Made by a program: the position numbers and the translations under genes
In this document: in pieces, positions 5,354 to 7,133 of the stretch
How the letters are laid out: the number at the start of each line of letters is the position of its first letter
Numbering within the stretch: position 1 is the stretch's first letter
Origin: Clostridia bacterium
GTDB taxonomy: Bacteria > Bacillota > Clostridia > Oscillospirales > CAG-382
Reading direction: 5' to 3'
Length of the DNA stretch: 7,133 nt
NCBI GenBank assembly: GCA_017397605.1
Contig: JAFQII010000144.1
Span: forward strand, 1-7,133
The notes under the pieces: generated by a model
The model's input: the letters and a program-made list of their open reading frames with translations, nothing else
What the model was told of the DNA's origin: nothing
Databases searched by the model: none

Positions 5354-6280
5354 GTGGCATCCACAACCGAAAAAGCACCGCGCGGACTTGCGCGTCTGCC
5401 GCACATTACCACGCCGCTGTTGGTTCTGTTTGTCTTTGCGGCGATGCATCTGTCCCGTTTTGTACTGACGAAAGCGCAAAACCCGACCAATCTGTTTTTG
5501 AGCATCGCGCTTGTGCAGATCATGGTGCTGGTTTTGCCCTGTATGCTGTACTATCTGCTCAAAGGACGCAAGCTGTCCTCCCCCATGTTTTTGACCGCAC
5601 CGTCACCGCGGCACATCGGCGTCACGCTGTCAGGCGCGCTCGTGTTGGTGGTCGGCAGCTTGTTTATCAAATTTTTCTACCGCGTATCGAGTGAGCAAAG
5701 CGTGAGCATCAGCGGTTTTTTCGACCGTTTCTCCGCAGGGGAAGCCGATCCGCCGTTTGCGGGCGTTCTGCTTTCAACCGTCATCATTCCCGCCGTGTGC
5801 GAGGAGCTGTTCTTCCGCGGTGTGGTGCTGGCGGAATACCGCACGCTCGGAGAGGGCAATGCGATCATCGTCTCCGCCGTCTGTTTTGCAATGCTGCATT
5901 TTTCCGTTTCGGGATTTCCGATCTATCTGTTTATCGGGCTTTTGCTGGGCGTCATCACCTCGGTATCCCGCTCGGTACTGCCCGCCATGCTGCTGCATCT
6001 GCTGAGCAACACGCTCAACGTCTACACGTCCGACCAATTCCTGAAGATCATCATGCAAAAAAACGGTGCATTCTTCGTCGGGTTTTTGCTGGCAGTGCTG
6101 TTCGGAGCCGCATTGTTCCTGCTGCTTTACAACATAGAGCACATGTACCGCAAATACGCGGCAGAGCCGCCCGAAGGCTCTCTGCCCCCCAAAAGCCGTA
6201 CCCATCTTGCAAGGGTCTTTCTCTCCCCCACGTTTCTCGTTCTGACCGCCGTGTTCCTTTTGGTCACGGCTCTCCAATAA
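5354..6280 (+). CDS. CPBP family intramembrane metalloprotease (CAAX protease/Abi type)
   Basis: The 308-residue product starts at GTG and is strongly hydrophobic, with about eight or nine membrane segments (near 20-40, 52-72, 87-108, 135-153, 171-187, 190-206, 208-226, 240-262 and 290-307). The three motifs of the Rce1-like CPBP family are intact: EELFFR (150-155), MLHFS with H182, and LLHLLSN with H215 and N219. Glutamate and histidines are therefore in place for an active membrane protease. Bacterial members process peptides, handle bacteriocin immunity or cut membrane substrates; the substrate here is unknown. A basic cytosolic loop and a last membrane helix extend the C-terminus. The gap to the DJ-1 gene is 48 nt without a terminator, and the next gene follows after 14 nt, so it probably belongs to the tmk transcript. 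No bacteriocin-like small ORF was seen beside it. Confidence 0.93.
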   Translation: MASTTEKAPRGLARLPHITTPLLVLFVFAAMHLSRFVLTKAQNPTNLFLSIALVQIMVLVLPCMLYYLLKGRKLSSPMFLTAPSPRHIGVTLSGALVLVVGSLFIKFFYRVSSEQSVSISGFFDRFSAGEADPPFAGVLLSTVIIPAVCEELFFRGVVLAEYRTLGEGNAIIVSAVCFAMLHFSVSGFPIYLFIGLLLGVITSVSRSVLPAMLLHLLSNTLNVYTSDQFLKIIMQKNGAFFVGFLLAVLFGAALFLLLYNIEHMYRKYAAEPPEGSLPPKSRTHLARVFLSPTFLVLTAVFLLVTALQ

Positions 6281-6294
6281 AGAGGTAACCGCAT

Positions 6295-7133
6295 ATGGCA
6301 AACAACCGCTTTTCCAAAACCGACGAGCTTGCCGAAATTTTGGACGAATACCGCAACAAAAAGAATCAAGCAGGCAATTCTGCAAAAGACGGCGACGCTC
6401 CCAAGGACGCGCCCACCGTCGCGCTCGATCCCAAAACGCGCGTCGGTCTGCCTGCCGCAGAAGCCGCCTCACAGCCCGAGGAGGAAGAACCCGTCTACAC
6501 CGAGGTCAGCGAAGAGGTCGCCGCGCATTTTGCCGACATCGTATCGGAGCACGCCGAAGACCCCTCCTCGCATTTTTCCGACGGCGACGAGGACGACGAG
6601 ACGTACCTTCCCGAGGAGTCCTATGAGGAGGACGAGGACGAAGACGAGGATGAGCCGGGCGAGTATTCGCACCTGCCTATCGTGTTCCGCATCTTTTTGC
6701 ACATCGGCGACTGGATTATGAACATGTCCTTTTTGCTCAAGGCTGTGCTCTATATTGCCGTTGTGCTGATCATCGCATCTTACCTTTCTTATTATGTACT
6801 GACTGCCGTCAACGACGTGTTTGCGCTCGTGACGGGTGAGTCGGAGGTCAAAGTAGTCGTTCCCGAAGGCGCCACCTCCGAGGAAATTGCCGCACTGCTT
6901 GCAGAGCACGGGCTGATCGACTACGAAAAAGTCTTTTTGGCAATGATCGAGCTGGACCTGGAGGACGGCGAGGAGCTGACCTTTATCAGCGGCGAGCACA
7001 CGCTCAACACGTCGATGAACTATAACCAGCTCGTAAGCGCGCTGACCACGCCTTCCCGCGTGCGCGAGATCGTCACGCTGACGATCCCCGAGGGCTTTAC
7101 GGTCGACGACATCATCGATCTGTTTGTGAAAAA
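6295..7133 (+). CDS. mltG: Endolytic transglycosylase MltG (YceG-like), 5' part only
   Basis: The frame is open from ATG 6295 to the right edge (279 codons), so the catalytic domain with its glutamate is not in the window. Three parts are visible: a cytoplasmic N-terminus of about 145 residues, very rich in Asp/Glu (EEDEDEDEDE near 115-125); one membrane helix (about 147-170); and the start of the extracellular part. The latter has the LysM-like segment VKVVVPEGATSEEIAALLAEHGLI, then FISGEHTLNTSMNYNQLVSAL and VTLTIPEGFTVDDII, which are hallmarks of MltG. MltG cuts nascent glycan strands at the membrane and is thought to set strand length by releasing them from the synthase. Clostridial homologues often carry long, variable cytoplasmic extensions. 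The ribosome binding site AAAGAGG (6279-6285) overlaps the CPBP stop codon and is 9 nt from the ATG. Expression from the tmk promoter is likely. Confidence 0.9.
   Translation, partial: MANNRFSKTDELAEILDEYRNKKNQAGNSAKDGDAPKDAPTVALDPKTRVGLPAAEAASQPEEEEPVYTEVSEEVAAHFADIVSEHAEDPSSHFSDGDEDDETYLPEESYEEDEDEDEDEPGEYSHLPIVFRIFLHIGDWIMNMSFLLKAVLYIAVVLIIASYLSYYVLTAVNDVFALVTGESEVKVVVPEGATSEEIAALLAEHGLIDYEKVFLAMIELDLEDGEELTFISGEHTLNTSMNYNQLVSALTTPSRVREIVTLTIPEGFTVDDIIDLFVK

Noticed and set aside
4751..5479. 242-codon antisense ORF opposite the DJ-1 gene
   Set aside because: Runs across a gene boundary of the sense strand and has no motif; judged a shadow.
5774..6472. 232-codon antisense ORF opposite the CPBP and mltG genes
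   Set aside because: Low-complexity Gln/Arg/His-rich product, opposite two genes with clear motifs.
6586..6661. GAG/GAC/GAA codon run considered as a tandem repeat
   Set aside because: No fixed repeat unit; it is explained by acidic low-complexity coding sequence in mltG.
1..7133. Search for tRNA, rRNA, CRISPR, insertion sequences, prophage or attachment sites
   Set aside because: No cloverleaf, spaced repeats, transposase or integrase motifs, or flanking duplications were seen by eye on either strand.

Overview
The window looks like chromosomal core DNA from a moderately GC-rich, low-redundancy Gram-positive anaerobe, most likely a clostridial Firmicute of the Oscillospiraceae/Ruminococcaceae type. 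The basis is strong AAGGAGG-like ribosome binding sites, SigA promoters with 17-bp spacers, compact intrinsic terminators, a lipoprotein CapA homologue, and a clostridial-style MltG with a long acidic N-terminus. The taxonomic call is inference from style; nothing in the sequence proves it. No tRNA, rRNA, insertion sequence, CRISPR array, phage gene or transfer signature was seen.

Layout. (1) Positions 1-684, minus strand: a PhnP-like metallo-beta-lactamase-fold hydrolase, cut by the left edge. (2) Positions 685-876: a divergent, A-tract-rich promoter region firing left into the hydrolase and right into rpmE. The rpmE leader holds a candidate stem-loop and an overlapping 21-codon ORF. (3) rpmE (bL31, zinc-binding form), closed by a strong terminator. 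(4) hflX, a ribosome-splitting GTPase, which starts just after that terminator and has no promoter I can see. (5) A consensus promoter whose -35 box contains the hflX stop codon drives a CapA-family lipoprotein gene. That gene is preceded by a hairpin next to its ribosome binding site and ends in a second strong terminator. (6) A consensus promoter carrying a 21-bp-spaced direct repeat starts a four-gene run: a divergent thymidylate kinase, a DJ-1/PfpI protein, a CPBP membrane protease and mltG (cut by the right edge).

How the genes fit together. rpmE and hflX both act on the ribosome: bL31 bridges the subunits and HflX splits them. The CapA lipoprotein, the CPBP protease and MltG are all envelope proteins. 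The tmk-DJ-1-CPBP-mltG run is probably one transcript, since no terminator separates the genes and the gaps are 9, 48 and 14 nt. This mixes nucleotide metabolism, stress/protein repair and cell-wall synthesis. I do not see a clear new defence or mobile system. The items most worth a second look are the rpmE leader, the non-canonical P-loop and DR motif of the thymidylate kinase with its repeat-bearing promoter, and the CapA homologue without capsule partners.
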